This document shows, piece after piece, positions 8,645 to 18,400 of a stretch of 64,000 nt of DNA. The notes under the pieces are model-generated. The model did not search any database. It saw only the letters and a program-made list of their open reading frames with translations, and was not told the DNA's origin. The position numbers were made by a program, and so were the translations under genes. This DNA is from VFMC01 sp963791635 (GTDB lineage: Bacteria > Actinomycetota > Acidimicrobiia > Acidimicrobiales > Ilumatobacteraceae). The stretch lies in the NCBI GenBank assembly GCA_963791635.1, contig CAWBTC010000014.1:62001-126000 (forward strand), written 5' to 3'. Position 1 is the first letter of the stretch; every line of letters starts with the position of its first letter.

Positions 8645-9588
8645 CCGCGTTGATCGAAGTCGAGCACCTGGCGCGGACCTTCGTCAGGCGGCAACGTTCC
8701 GGGCTGCGGTTCAGCCGGCACGAGCACCGCGCGGTCGACGACATCACGTTTCGGATCGAGGCCGGCGAGTTCGTCGGCTACCTCGGCCCGAACGGGGCCG
8801 GCAAGAGCACGACGATCAAGATGCTCACCGGGATCCTGGTGCCCTCCTCTGGACGGGTGACCGTGGCGGGGCTCGACCCGAGCCGCCAACGCGTCGACGT
8901 TGCCCGCCGTGTCGGTGTGGTGTTCGGGCAGCGGACCCAGCTGTGGTGGGATCTCCCGCTGCGCGACAGCTTCGATCTGCTGCGGCACATCTACCGCGTC
9001 CCCTCGACCACAGCGGCCGCCAGCCTGGCGCAGTTCGTCGAGCTCCTCGACCTCGGTCCGTTCCTCGACACTCCGGTGCGCCAGCTGAGCCTCGGTCAGC
9101 GGATGCGCGGCGACCTGGCCGCCGCGTTCCTGCACCAGCCATCGCTGGTCTACCTCGACGAACCGACGATCGGTCTGGACGTCGTGGCGAAGGCGGCGGT
9201 CCGCCAGTTCCTCGCGACGGAGAACCGCACCAACGGAACGACGATCCTGCTCACGAGCCATGACCTCGCCGACATCGAACGGCTCTGCCCCCGCGTGATG
9301 GTGATCGATCACGGTCGGCTCGTGCACGACGGCGCCTTGCACGACCTGGTTCTGCGGCTCGGCACCGGACGCACGCTGGTGGTGACCACGCCCGAGCCGA
9401 TCGCTGCGCTCGAGCTGCCCGGCACCGTGGTCGTGCGCGTCGAGGGGCCACGCCAATGGCTCCGCTTCGAGGGGAATCCGGCCGATGTGATCGCCGCCGT
9501 CGCCGCGGCCGCAGCCGTCGTGGACCTCTCGATCGAGGAGCCGTCGGTGGAACAGGTGGTGGCTCGCCTGTACACCCAAGGCGCGTAG
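8641..9588 (+). CDS. ABC transporter ATP-binding protein (partner of the PF06182 permeases)
   Basis: A 315-residue ATPase. It has Walker A GPNGAGKST, the signature LSLGQRMRG, Walker B LVYLDEPTIGLD and the switch His in LLTSHDLAD. A short insert (VRRQRSGLRFSRHEH) precedes the conserved core, as in the NatA-like ATPases that partner PF06182 permeases. GTG start overlapping the preceding stop. It powers export of an unknown substrate. Confidence 0.9.
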   Translation: MTALIEVEHLARTFVRRQRSGLRFSRHEHRAVDDITFRIEAGEFVGYLGPNGAGKSTTIKMLTGILVPSSGRVTVAGLDPSRQRVDVARRVGVVFGQRTQLWWDLPLRDSFDLLRHIYRVPSTTAAASLAQFVELLDLGPFLDTPVRQLSLGQRMRGDLAAAFLHQPSLVYLDEPTIGLDVVAKAAVRQFLATENRTNGTTILLTSHDLADIERLCPRVMVIDHGRLVHDGALHDLVLRLGTGRTLVVTTPEPIAALELPGTVVVRVEGPRQWLRFEGNPADVIAAVAAAAAVVDLSIEEPSVEQVVARLYTQGA

Positions 9589-9687
9589 AGCAGGACGGGA
9601 TGGGCAGGGCAGGCCAGGGTGAGCAGGACCGGCACCGTGCGAGGGGGGCTCGTCGTCGGGTCCGCAGCGGTGCCGCTCAGATGTCGG

Positions 9688-10641
9688 TCAGATGCCGAGG
9701 AGGCTGCGGGCGTGTTCGATGTCCTGCTTCAGCTGGGCGATCAGGGAATCGATGCCATCGAACTTGCGCTCGCTGCGCAGGAAGTCCGTGAACTCGACGC
9801 TGGCAGCCTCACCGTAGAGGTCGTCGGAGAAGTCGAGCAGGTGCGCCTCGAGCAGCGAGTGGTCGGCGTGTTCGTAGAACGTCGGCCGGCGGCCGAGGTT
9901 GATGGCACACGCGTGACGGGACCCGTCGGGCCGCAGGTACCAGCCGGCATACACACCGTCGGCCGGAATGCAGATCACGTTCGGCACCTCGACGTTCGCC
10001 GTCGGGAACCCGAGGAGGCGGCCGCGCTGGTCACCCTGCACCACCTTGCCGCGGGCCTGGAACGGTCTGCCGAGCATCTGTTGGGCCAACTCCACCTGGC
10101 CACCGGCCATCGCACGGCGGATCGCCGTGGAGCTGAGCGGTTCGTCGACGCTGTCACCTCGTTCGATCAGCGACAGCGGCTCGACGTCGAAGTCATGGCG
10201 AGCACCCAGTTCTCGCAGCAGCGCCACGTTGCCCGAACGCCCCTTGCCGAAGTGGAAGTCCTCACCCACCACGATGCGCTGGGCGCCGAGGCAACCGACG
10301 AGCACTCGCTCGACGAATGCGTCCGGCGACTCAGCCGATTGCTCGCGGTCGAACCGCACGAGGACCGTCGCGTCGACACCGGTGGCCTCGAGCAGCTCGA
10401 GCTTCTGGTCGAGGTCGGTGAGCAGCTTCGGCGCGGACTCCGGACGCACCACCGACGCAGGGTGACGATCGAAGGTGACCACGACCGAGTGGGCGCCCAG
10501 CTCGGCTGCCTGGCTGCGCACGGCGGCGATGATCGCCTGGTGCCCGCGGTGGACGCCGTCGTACGCGCCGATGGTCAGCACGCTTCGTGGCGCGCTGGTT
10601 CCGAGCCAGGGCGAGCGGGACAGATCGGTGATCACCTGCAC
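9688..10641 (-). CDS. ribF: bifunctional riboflavin kinase / FAD synthetase
   Basis: About 317 residues. The N-terminal FAD-synthetase Rossmann domain has TIGAYDGVHRGHQ (HxGH-type adenylyltransferase motif) and 'GEDFHFGKGRSG', then the SSTAIR helix. The C-terminal riboflavin-kinase barrel has GFPTAN and the VYAGW stretch. It converts riboflavin to FMN and FAD. The GTG at 10641 (VQVITDL) matches the usual N-terminus; an in-frame ATG at 10683 would add 14 residues, and neither has a clear ribosome site. It is the last gene of the rbfA-truB-ribF block. Confidence 0.93.
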   Translation of the reverse strand: MQVITDLSRSPWLGTSAPRSVLTIGAYDGVHRGHQAIIAAVRSQAAELGAHSVVVTFDRHPASVVRPESAPKLLTDLDQKLELLEATGVDATVLVRFDREQSAESPDAFVERVLVGCLGAQRIVVGEDFHFGKGRSGNVALLRELGARHDFDVEPLSLIERGDSVDEPLSSTAIRRAMAGGQVELAQQMLGRPFQARGKVVQGDQRGRLLGFPTANVEVPNVICIPADGVYAGWYLRPDGSRHACAINLGRRPTFYEHADHSLLEAHLLDFSDDLYGEAASVEFTDFLRSERKFDGIDSLIAQLKQDIEHARSLLGI

Positions 10642-10727
10642 GACCAGCGACGATATCTGCCATGACGCGAGTGCACGCAGCATGCACGCGTCACAGGCCG
10701 TTCGACCCACGTCACCCGCACCCGCGG

Positions 10728-11609
10728 TCAGCCGGCGGGGATCACCACGTCGGGTTTGGCCGTGCGGTCGTCCACCCGTTCGTACACGGCGATCAGCGCG
10801 CCCGCCGGGTCGAGCACCACCCACGGGCCATCGCCGGTCCACCGCTCGTCGGTCGCAAGCTTGCGACCGTTGCGCACCAGCGCCGCCGTCTCGGCATCCA
10901 CCGTCACCGAGGCGTAGTCGCGCAGCGCCTCGGCCATCGTGATCAGCACGGCCTGATCGGGGGCAACGGCCTGATGCTCGTCGAAGCTGCCACACGCCGT
11001 CCGCCGCAGCCGACGGAGATGGGCACCGCCGCCGAGGACTGTGCCGAGATCGGCTGCGAGCGTGCGCACGTAGGTGCCTGACGAACAGGTGACCTCGATT
11101 CGGTACACGAGGGGGTCGTCCGTGCCCTCGACGTCGAACCGATGGATCGTCACCGGACGCGGTTGACGCTCCACCTCGATGCCTTCGCGTGCAAGCTCGT
11201 GGAGCCGTCGACCGTCGATCTTCAGTGCACTCACCATCGGCGGGACCTGCATGATCGGCCCGGTGAGATGTTCGGCCACGACCGCCCGCACCTGTTCGAG
11301 GGTGATGCCCGCCATGTCGTATCGGGCCGTGATCTCACCGGAGTCGTCGAGCGTGGACGTCTCCACGCCCAGCACCACCTCGGCGACATACGTCTTGCCG
11401 AGCGCGGTGAGGAAGCGCAGCAGTCGCGTCGCGTTTCCAACACCCACCAGCAGCACACCTGTGGCATCCGGGTCGAGGGTGCCGGCGTGGCCGACCCGAC
11501 GCTCGTGGAAGTGGCGCCGCAACATGCCCACGACGTCGTGACTGGTGACGCCGGCGGGCTTGTCGACGACGGCCAGGCCGTGCACGAGCGCCGGCTTGCG
11601 CCGTGCCAT
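10728..11609 (-). CDS. truB: tRNA pseudouridine(55) synthase TruB
   Basis: A 293-residue enzyme that makes pseudouridine-55 in the T-loop of tRNAs. The catalytic Asp lies in GHAGTLDPDATGVLLVG; KTYVAEVVLG and the RIEVTCSSGTYVRTLAADLG block are also classic TruB, and a C-terminal PUA-like region follows. ATG 11609 overlaps the TGA that ends rbfA's acidic tail in the shifted frame (TGATG), a normal coupling arrangement. As sequenced, the truB frame is also open through rbfA, giving an apparent fusion (see findings). Confidence 0.93.
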   Translation of the reverse strand: MARRKPALVHGLAVVDKPAGVTSHDVVGMLRRHFHERRVGHAGTLDPDATGVLLVGVGNATRLLRFLTALGKTYVAEVVLGVETSTLDDSGEITARYDMAGITLEQVRAVVAEHLTGPIMQVPPMVSALKIDGRRLHELAREGIEVERQPRPVTIHRFDVEGTDDPLVYRIEVTCSSGTYVRTLAADLGTVLGGGAHLRRLRRTACGSFDEHQAVAPDQAVLITMAEALRDYASVTVDAETAALVRNGRKLATDERWTGDGPWVVLDPAGALIAVYERVDDRTAKPDVVIPAG

Positions 11610-12110
11610 CAGGCGTCGAGCTCGTCGTCTACTTCGAGCTCGTCGAGATCGTCGTGATCGGCATCGAACATCTGCATCTGCAACGTGGGCCCGAGGGGAG
11701 ACATACGGGTCGTCGTCCGAGACGGGGCGTTCGGGCAGGGTCTCGGTCGAGAGCAACACTCGCTCGATGTGCTCGGCGGTACGGATCACCTCATCGGGGC
11801 GGAACTGGAGGATCGGCGTCTTCTTCGACCTCACCTGTCGCCCGATCGAGCTCTGGATGCGCACTCGATGGTTGCTCAGGGCCTCGAGGATCTCGGGGTC
11901 ACCCTCTTCGCCCCGGAGCGAGTCGAAGAAGACGATGGCCCGGTTCATCTCTGCGTCGACGTCGATCGCGGTGATCGTCACCAGGTCGAGGCGTTCGTCG
12001 TCGATGCGGGTGAGCTCCTCGGCGATCACCTCACGCAGCGACTCGTTCAGGCGAGCAGTGCGCGGGTAGCGGTGCGTCGACGGCGCAGGAGAACGACGGG
12101 GGCGACTCAT
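11609..12110 (-). CDS. rbfA: ribosome-binding factor A (3' end frame-shifted as sequenced)
   Basis: RbfA binds the 30S subunit and helps mature the 16S rRNA 5' end. The KH-like domain is clear: TARLNESLREVIAEEL at the start, 'DLVTITAIDVDAEMNRAIVFF', and SSIGRQVRSKKTPILQFRPDE. After about residue 135 the open frame turns into an Arg-rich stretch, while the +1 frame reads an acidic tail (DADHDDLDELEVDDELDA) ending exactly at the truB start. A one-base insertion near 11690-11702 explains both. It could also be a genuine fused ORF. Confidence 0.85.
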
Positions 12111-12134
12111 GCGAGCACCCTATCTGGGGCTCCG

Positions 12135-12773
12135 TCAGTCGAAGACGGGCTTGGAACGCAGGCTGCGCTTCAGTTCGGCCATGCCGCTGGCGGTGGCGAT
12201 CAGTTCGATTGCGTCCCACAACCTCACCGCTTCCTCGCCCTTCGGCGCGCGGGCGATGACCGGCCCGAAGAAGCTGTTCTCGTCGGACTGACCCGGGTGG
12301 AACGTGATGATCGGTGTGCCGACGTCGCCGCCGGCGCGCTCGAGTGCGAGCGCCGTCTCAGTCCGGATGTGCGTGTCGTGCGACTCGTCCTGCCAGTGGT
12401 CGACGAACGACCGAGCAAGACCGGCGCGTTCGAGCATCGCTTCGATGAACGCAGGCGTTCCGGTGCGCACTGCATCGCGCTGCTGCTCGACGTGGATACC
12501 GGTGCCGAACGCGGTGTACAGCCGCCCGACGGCGTCGTTGCCCTCCGCAAGTCGTACGGCGTCGGCGACGCGCAGGCACTCGAGACCCGCAACGTGACCG
12601 CGACGGTACTCAGGCGAGTACCAGTCGGCCTCGAGCTGCTCGTTGAGCACGGCCAAGCTGATGAACCGCCACGACACGTCGTACGCGCGCTGCCGTTGTA
12701 CATCCACCACCCAACGGGAGGTGATCCATGCCCACGGTCAAACGGGATCCCAGAAGAACTCCGCATCGGCCAT
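12135..12773 (-). CDS. mycothiol-dependent nitroreductase (Rv2466c-like, DsbA fold), candidate selenoprotein
   Basis: A 212-codon gene with an in-frame TGA at codon 12 (12738-12740). Reading TGA as selenocysteine gives FFWDPV-U-PWAWITSRW, which lines up with FWFDP-L-C-PWCWITSRW of the mycobacterial oxidoreductase Rv2466c, the Sec replacing the nucleophilic Cys19. The resolving Cys is Ala here. The remainder (GTGIHVEQQRDA, GGDVGTPIITF, SFFGPVIARAPKGEEA, ELKRSLRSKPVFD) follows the family to its C-terminus. ATG 12773 has a strong site GGTGGAG upstream. The alternative start inside the gene would delete the active site. Same-strand spacing (18 and 24 nt) places it in the infB-rbfA stretch. Confidence 0.75.
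12693..12737 (-). promoter_or_regulatory. bacterial SECIS-like hairpin just downstream of the in-frame TGA
   Basis: Immediately 3' of the TGA the transcript can form a hairpin. The upper stem CACC-T-CCC / GGG-T-GGTG (12705-12723) has one T-T mismatch and a GTT apical loop, extended below by CAT/ATG and CCGT/ACGG pairs. The loop starts 22 nt after the TGA and begins with G. From memory, this fits the published bacterial SECIS consensus (short loop with G among its first two bases, about 16-37 nt from UGA). Predicted by eye only. Confidence 0.5.
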
Positions 12774-12791
12774 GCCTCCACCTTAGGCGCG

Positions 12792-13598
12792 TCAGCGGCG
12801 CAAGAGCTGATCGATCCGCCGAGACGCCCACACCAGTGCTCCGGCAGAGATCACGACCAACACGAGGGCGTGCACTGCGAGCGAGCCTGTCCACACCCCG
12901 GCGTTGCAGGCTCGCACGAGAGCGACACCGTGGTACAGCGGCGACAACTGCACCACCCATGCCCGATCGCCGTACGACGAGATCGGGAAGAACGTCGCCG
13001 AGAACAAGAACAGCGGCATCATCAACGTGTTGACGATCTCCATGTCCGACCAGCTCCGCATATAGGTCGTGCCCAGGAAACCGATGCTCGCGAACGCGAG
13101 CCCGATGAGAGCACACACCGGCAGCGCTGCCAGGCACCACCACGACTCGGTCAGGCCCATCGCCGCCATCACCCCGAGGAAACCGATCGCGTAGATCTGT
13201 CCGCGGATGAGCGCCCATGAGATCTCACCGAGCGCGACGTCTGCCGGCCCCATCGGCGTGGCGAGAGCTGCGTCGTAGATGCGGGCGTACTTGAGGCGGT
13301 GCAGCACGTTGCCGGTCGAGTCGAAGATCGCCCCGTTCATCGCCGATGAAGCCATGAGCGCCGGTGCGACGAATGCGTCGTACGGCACGGCACGGCCGCC
13401 GACCGACACGTTGCCGACGAGGTCACCCACACCAGCGCGCATCGACAGCAGGAAGAACAGGGGTTCGAAGAAGCCGCTGACCACGATGAGCCACTGACGT
13501 CGATACGCCATCACGTGTCGCTCGATCATCCGGTGCGGTCGTCGGACGCCGAGCGCCGACAGGTACTGCACCGGCACGATGCGCAACACGTTGCTCAC
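12792..13598 (-). CDS. ABC-2 type transporter permease
   Basis: About 268 residues with six hydrophobic helices of the ABC-2 (DrrB/NodJ-like) class: the short N-terminal amphipathic part 'RMIERHVMAYRRQWLIVVSGFFEPLFFLLSM' (read with the first helix), then 'LKYARIYDAALATPMGPADVALGE', the loop that contacts the ATPase. The GTG at 13598 is 7 nt after the preceding gene's stop. The upstream part of the open frame overlaps the neighbour and is not used. It pairs with the permease at 13606-14394. Confidence 0.82.
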   Translation of the reverse strand: MSNVLRIVPVQYLSALGVRRPHRMIERHVMAYRRQWLIVVSGFFEPLFFLLSMRAGVGDLVGNVSVGGRAVPYDAFVAPALMASSAMNGAIFDSTGNVLHRLKYARIYDAALATPMGPADVALGEISWALIRGQIYAIGFLGVMAAMGLTESWWCLAALPVCALIGLAFASIGFLGTTYMRSWSDMEIVNTLMMPLFLFSATFFPISSYGDRAWVVQLSPLYHGVALVRACNAGVWTGSLAVHALVLVVISAGALVWASRRIDQLLRR

Positions 13599-13605
13599 GG
13601 ACGCC

Positions 13606-14394
13606 TCACGGGTACAGACGCCTGGCGAGACGGCGCCTGGAGATCGCGGTCCCCACGCCGGCCCACATGAGCACGTAGGCCAGGTGAACCGCCACACCAT
13701 CCCAGTCGACGGAACCCGTGGTGAAGCCGCGAGCCACCACCACGCCGTGCCACAACGGGAAGGCTCGAGCGAACCATTGAACGACCACGGGAAGCTGCGA
13801 CAGCGGGTAGAAGGCACCACCGAACAGGAACAGCGGGATGATCAGGAATCGTTGGATCGCCGGAAAGCCTCCGTCGAGTTCGGCGCCCACCGAGTACGCC
13901 ATGATCGGCATCGCGAAGGCGATGCCGACCGCCATCGCCACGAGCACGGCCGGGATCAGGCCCCAACTGCGCGTGTCGTCGACGAACGCCAGTGCTGCTG
14001 CTACGGCCGCGCCGGTGATCCCGGCGCGCATGGCCATCCAGATCATGTGCCCGACGACGATGTCGCTTGCGTCGAGCGGCGTGGCGGCGATGCCGTGGTA
14101 GTCGCGACGCCACTTGAGGCCGCCCATCACCGGCCACATGCTCTCTGCCGCGCACACGGCCATTGCGGTGGTCGCGATCAGGCCGGGCGCGACGAACGCG
14201 ACGTATGACATCCCGCCGAGCGTCTCGGCCGATCCGGTGTTGCGGTCGACGAGGGCGCCCACGCCCACGCCGAGGCCCAGCAGGTACAGCATCGGCTGGA
14301 CGAACGACGACAGCAGGTTGAGGCGCCACAAGCGGCGGAACACCACGAGGTGCCCGCTCACCACGCGCAACGGTCCGGGGGTCGCGATCTCCAT
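13606..14394 (-). CDS. ABC-2 type transporter permease
   Basis: About 262 residues, homologous to the downstream permease, with six predicted helices and the conserved 'LKWRRDYHGIAATPLDASDIVVGH' coupling loop; a large central Gly/Ala-rich helix cluster follows. ATG 14394 lies 13 nt after the ATPase stop at 14408. With the other permease it should form the membrane channel of a NodIJ/DrrAB-type exporter. Confidence 0.82.
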   Translation of the reverse strand: MEIATPGPLRVVSGHLVVFRRLWRLNLLSSFVQPMLYLLGLGVGVGALVDRNTGSAETLGGMSYVAFVAPGLIATTAMAVCAAESMWPVMGGLKWRRDYHGIAATPLDASDIVVGHMIWMAMRAGITGAAVAAALAFVDDTRSWGLIPAVLVAMAVGIAFAMPIMAYSVGAELDGGFPAIQRFLIIPLFLFGGAFYPLSQLPVVVQWFARAFPLWHGVVVARGFTTGSVDWDGVAVHLAYVLMWAGVGTAISRRRLARRLYP

Positions 14395-14407
14395 CAGTAC
14401 GTTCGCA

Positions 14408-15334
14408 TCAGTCCGCGAGACTCCGGCCGGTGAGCAACAAGAACACGTCCTCCAGGCTGGAACGGCGCACGAGTGCGCTCTCGGGAGTGAGGCCGCGATG
14501 GTGGGCCTCGGCGAGTGCCGCCTCTCCGTCGTCGGCGTAGACGAGCACCCGGTCGGGGAGCACCTCGGACCGGTCTCCGATGCCGACGACCTCTGCCCCG
14601 TGCTGGTCGTTCGTGCCAGCAGCGAATCGCAGTTCCAACACCTCACGCGTCGAGTAGCGATCGATCAGCGCTCGTGGTGAACCCTCGGCCACGATCAGAC
14701 CCTGGTCCATCACGACCAGGCGGTCGCAGAGCTGCTCGGCCTCGTCCATGTAATGCGTGGTGAGCACCTGTGTGACGCCTTGCTGCTTCAGCCGGTACAG
14801 CCGCTCCCACAGCACATGTCGCGCTTGCGGGTCGAGACCTGTCGTGGGCTCGTCGAGGAGCAGGAGCTCGGGCTCGTTGATCAGCGACCGAGCGATCGAC
14901 AGTCGGCGTTTCATGCCGCCGCTGAGGTTCTCGACGACGCTGTCGGCGCGATCGGACAGCTGAGCGAAGTCGAGCAGTTCGGCGGTCCGTCGGCGGCACT
15001 CCGCCCGGCTGAGGTCGAAGTAGCGACCGTAGATCCAGAGGTTCTCCTGCACGCTGAGCTCGGTGTCGAGCGTGTCGAGCTGCGGCACCACACCGATGCG
15101 GGCGCGGATCCGCCGGCCATCCACCGTCGGATCCATCCCGAACAGGCGCAGGGTGCCAGCAGTCGGCGGCGACACGCATGCGATCATCCGCATCGTGCTG
15201 CTCTTGCCGGCACCGTTCGGGCCGAGGAACCCGAACACCTCGCCGGGCTGCACCTCGACGTCGATCCCCTTCACCGCTTCGAAGTCTCCGAAGCGCTTCT
15301 TCAGTCCACGAGCGACGATCAACGGTTCCGACAT
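14408..15334 (-). CDS. ABC transporter ATP-binding protein (DrrA/NodI type)
   Basis: A 308-residue ATPase with Walker A GPNGAGKSS, signature LSGGMKRRL, Walker B LLLDEPTTGLD and switch HYMDEAEQLCDRL, characteristic of the DrrA/NodI group that exports drugs, lipids or polysaccharide-linked molecules. The C-terminal extension ends with the usual 'SSLEDVFLLLTGR'. The ATG at 15334 (MSEPL) is preferred over the one 12 codons upstream because the conserved domain starts right after it. First gene of a three-gene transporter downstream of infB. Confidence 0.9.
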   Translation of the reverse strand: MSEPLIVARGLKKRFGDFEAVKGIDVEVQPGEVFGFLGPNGAGKSSTMRMIACVSPPTAGTLRLFGMDPTVDGRRIRARIGVVPQLDTLDTELSVQENLWIYGRYFDLSRAECRRRTAELLDFAQLSDRADSVVENLSGGMKRRLSIARSLINEPELLLLDEPTTGLDPQARHVLWERLYRLKQQGVTQVLTTHYMDEAEQLCDRLVVMDQGLIVAEGSPRALIDRYSTREVLELRFAAGTNDQHGAEVVGIGDRSEVLPDRVLVYADDGEAALAEAHHRGLTPESALVRRSSLEDVFLLLTGRSLAD

Positions 15335-15399
15335 GCCAGAACGGACCGTACCAGCCGAGATGTCCGACAACCGGGGAGAAACGCTCGCCGTGACGCGGA

Positions 15400-15446
15400 G
15401 ACGGCGACGGCGACCGATCCCAGAGGATCGAGCACTCGTCGCCGTC
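15400..15446 (-). terminator. candidate terminator hairpin downstream of infB
   Basis: GACGGCGACG (15400-15409) pairs with CGTCGCCGTC (15437-15446), and an inner CGATCC/GGATCG stem (15415-15420, 15425-15430) closes a CAGA loop. The structure lies 54-100 nt past the infB stop. There is no U-tract, so it may only slow transcription or stabilise the mRNA end rather than fully separate infB from the ABC genes. Confidence 0.4.
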
Positions 15447-15499
15447 GACGTACACGCTGGTATGCGCTGGTTGTGCGCTGGTTGTGCGCCCTGACGGGT

Positions 15500-18400
15500 C
15501 TAGACCCGAGCGATCTCGCGCTCTTCGAAGGTCTCGATCAGGTCGCCGCCCTTGAGGTCCTGGAAGTCGGTGAGACCGATGCCGCACTCGAAGCCCTCGC
15601 GCACTTCTCGCACGTCGTCCTTGAACCTGCGCAGCGAGCTGACCGCGCCCTTCCAGATGATGACGCCCTCGCGGATGAAGCGCACCTTGGAGCCACGGGT
15701 GATGACTCCCGAGCGCACTTGGCAACCGGCGATGGAGCCGATCTTGGGCACCTTGAAGACCTCGCGGACTTCGGCTTCTCCCGTGACCACCTCTTCGAAC
15801 TCGGGGGCGAGCAGACCGACCATGGCCCGCTCGATGTCCTCGAGCAACTTGTAGATGATCTCGTAGGTACGGATCTCGACGTTCTCGGAATCGGCGAGAT
15901 CACGGGCCTTGCGGTCCGGACGAACGTTGAAGCCGATGATCGTGGCGTTGGTGGCAGCCGCGAGCTGGATGTCGTTCTCGGTGACTCCACCGACGGCGCG
16001 GTGCACGAAGGCGAGCTTCACGGTGTCACGCTCGAGGCGACGCAGGCTCTCGGTGACGGCTTCGAGCGAACCCTGCACGTCGGCCTTGAGCACCAGGTTC
16101 AAGGTGGCGACCTCGCCGGCCTGGATCTGGCTGAAGATGTCCTCGAGCTTGACGCCGCGCTGCACGCGTGCATCGCCACGTTGGGCAGTGAGACGCTGAC
16201 GCTGCTCGCGGGCCTCACCCACGGTGCGCGCCGTCTTTTCGTCGGGGGCCACACGGAACTCGTCGCCTGCGTTCGGCACCGAGCTGAGTCCGAGCACCTG
16301 CACGGGGGTGCTGGGTCCGGCCTCTTTCACCTGCGTGCCCGTGGAGTCGATCATCGCTCGCACACGGCCCCACGAGGGACCGGCCACGATCGGGTCGCCG
16401 ACCTTGAGCGTGCCCTTGTCGATGAGGATGGTGGCGACCGGACCACGCCCGGTGTCGAGGTTGGCCTCGAGGACCACGCCCTTGGCCCGACCCGTTGGAT
16501 TCGCGGTGAGCTCTTCGAGCTCGGCGACCACGAGCAACTGCTCGAGCAGGTCGTCGACGCCGAGGTTCTGCTGCGCCGACATCTCCACCATGATCGTGTC
16601 GCCGCCCCAGCTCTCTGCCACGAGCTCCTGCTCGGACAACTGCGACAACGTGCGCTGCACGTCGGCGTTCTCCTTGTCGATCTTGTTGATCGCCACGATG
16701 ATCGGCACATCGGCCGCCTTCGCGTGGTTGATCGCCTCGATCGTCTGGGGCATCACACCGTCGTCGGCGGCCACCATCAGCACCACGATGTCGGTGACCT
16801 GGGCGCCGCGGGCACGCATCTTCGTGAACGCCGCATGACCCGGGGTGTCGAGGAACGTGATGCGGCCGGTGGGGATCTCGACCTGATAAGCGCCGATGTG
16901 CTGGGTGATGCCGCCAGCCTCGCCGGCCACCACGTTCGCATTGCGGATCTTGTCGAGCAGGGTGGTCTTGCCATGGTCGACGTGACCCATGATCGTGATC
17001 ACGGGAGCGCGGACTTCCTGCAGCGCCTCATCGTCGTCATCGGAGTCGTCGAACATCGCCTGGAGTTCGAGCTCTTCTTGCTGACCGGCTTCGACCAGCA
17101 ACAGATCCGCACCGATCTCGAGTGCGAACAGCTCCATTTGCTCGTCCGAGAGCGTCATGGTCGCGGTGACCATCTCGCCGTTCGACATCAAGAAGCGGAT
17201 GACATCGGCAGCCGAGCGGTTCAGCTTGGGAGCGAACTCCTGGGCTGACACGCCGCGTTCGACGACGATGGTGCCCTCGGGCACCGGCGCATTGCTCGCG
17301 ATGTAGGTGCCGCCCATCTGGGGCTGCAATGCGTCGAAGTCGCGACGCCGACGAGCACGGCTCTTCTTCCGCGGGGCACGACGGCCGCCACCGGGGCGAG
17401 GGCCTCCGCCACCGCCACCACCGGGCCGCGGACCGCCACCGGGACCGCCACCGGGGCCACCGGGGCCACCGGGACGAGCACCGAAGCCTCCCGGACCACC
17501 GGGGCGTGCGCCGCCAGGACCACCGGGACCGCCGGGGCGGGGACCTCCGAAGCCACCGGGGCGTGCGCCGCCGGGACCTCCTGGACCGCCGGGGCGGGGA
17601 CCGCTGGGCGCGCCTGGACGCTGGCCGTAGCCACCGGCGCGCTGCGGCGCCTGCGGACGCGCGCTGCCGGGCGGCGGCGGGATGGGGCGGCCGGACGCGG
17701 ACACCGGACGGCTGACGCCGGGCGGCGGCGGGATCGGACGGCCGGACGCCGCGATCGGACGCGGAGCGCCCGGAAGCGGTGCGCCGCCGGGGGCGGGACG
17801 GCCGGGAGCAGCAGGCGGACGCGTCGCGCCGCCCTGGGGCGGGAGACCGGCCGGGCGCTGCGGCGCCGTCGCGGCGGGAGGCATGGCGGGACGTGGGGCC
17901 TGCGGCGCCAGCGGGCGGGCCGCAACCGAGCTCGGGCGCGGCTCGCTGGTGACCGGACGCGAACTCACGACTCGACGGGGCTCATCGGCCACGGACCCGG
18001 CAGACCCGACGGATGCGACGGACGCATCCGACGCTGCTGGGGCGACGGGCGCCGCAGGAACGGGCGCTGCGGGCGCAGGCGGCGTGGCGGCGGCTGCAGC
18101 GGGCACTGCGCCGGCTGATGCCACCGGGGACGCCGGGGCGACAGGCGCTGCCGCCGGAGCCGGCTCTGGGACCTGAGCGGGAACAGGCGCGGCGACCTCA
18201 GCGACCGGTGCCGTGGCAACCGGAGCTCCTTCGGGTTCGGACGGCGCTGCCTCGGACGCTGCGACGCGCTTGGCGCCACTCGCCTTCTTCGCCGGGGCGT
18301 CGCCGTCTGGCTTGGCCGCTGCCTTCTTCGCTGCGGTCTTCTTGCCCGGCTTGGCCTCTTCGGGCTGTTCGGGGCGCGTCAGCCCATCACGCTCAGCGCG

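Noticed and set aside
12738..12740. TGA as an ordinary nonsense mutation (pseudogene)
   Set aside because: It is the exact catalytic Cys position, the frame is conserved on both sides, and a SECIS-like hairpin follows; kept as a selenoprotein candidate, although only genome-wide evidence can settle it.
14753..17248. 831-codon open frame on the plus strand opposite infB
   Set aside because: It is antisense to clearly conserved infB and the ABC ATPase gene, has biased composition, and shows no family features; high GC produces such shadows.
17390..17640. GC-rich tandem repeats as a separate repeat element
   Set aside because: They encode the Gly/Pro/Arg-rich linker of IF-2 in frame, so they belong to infB.
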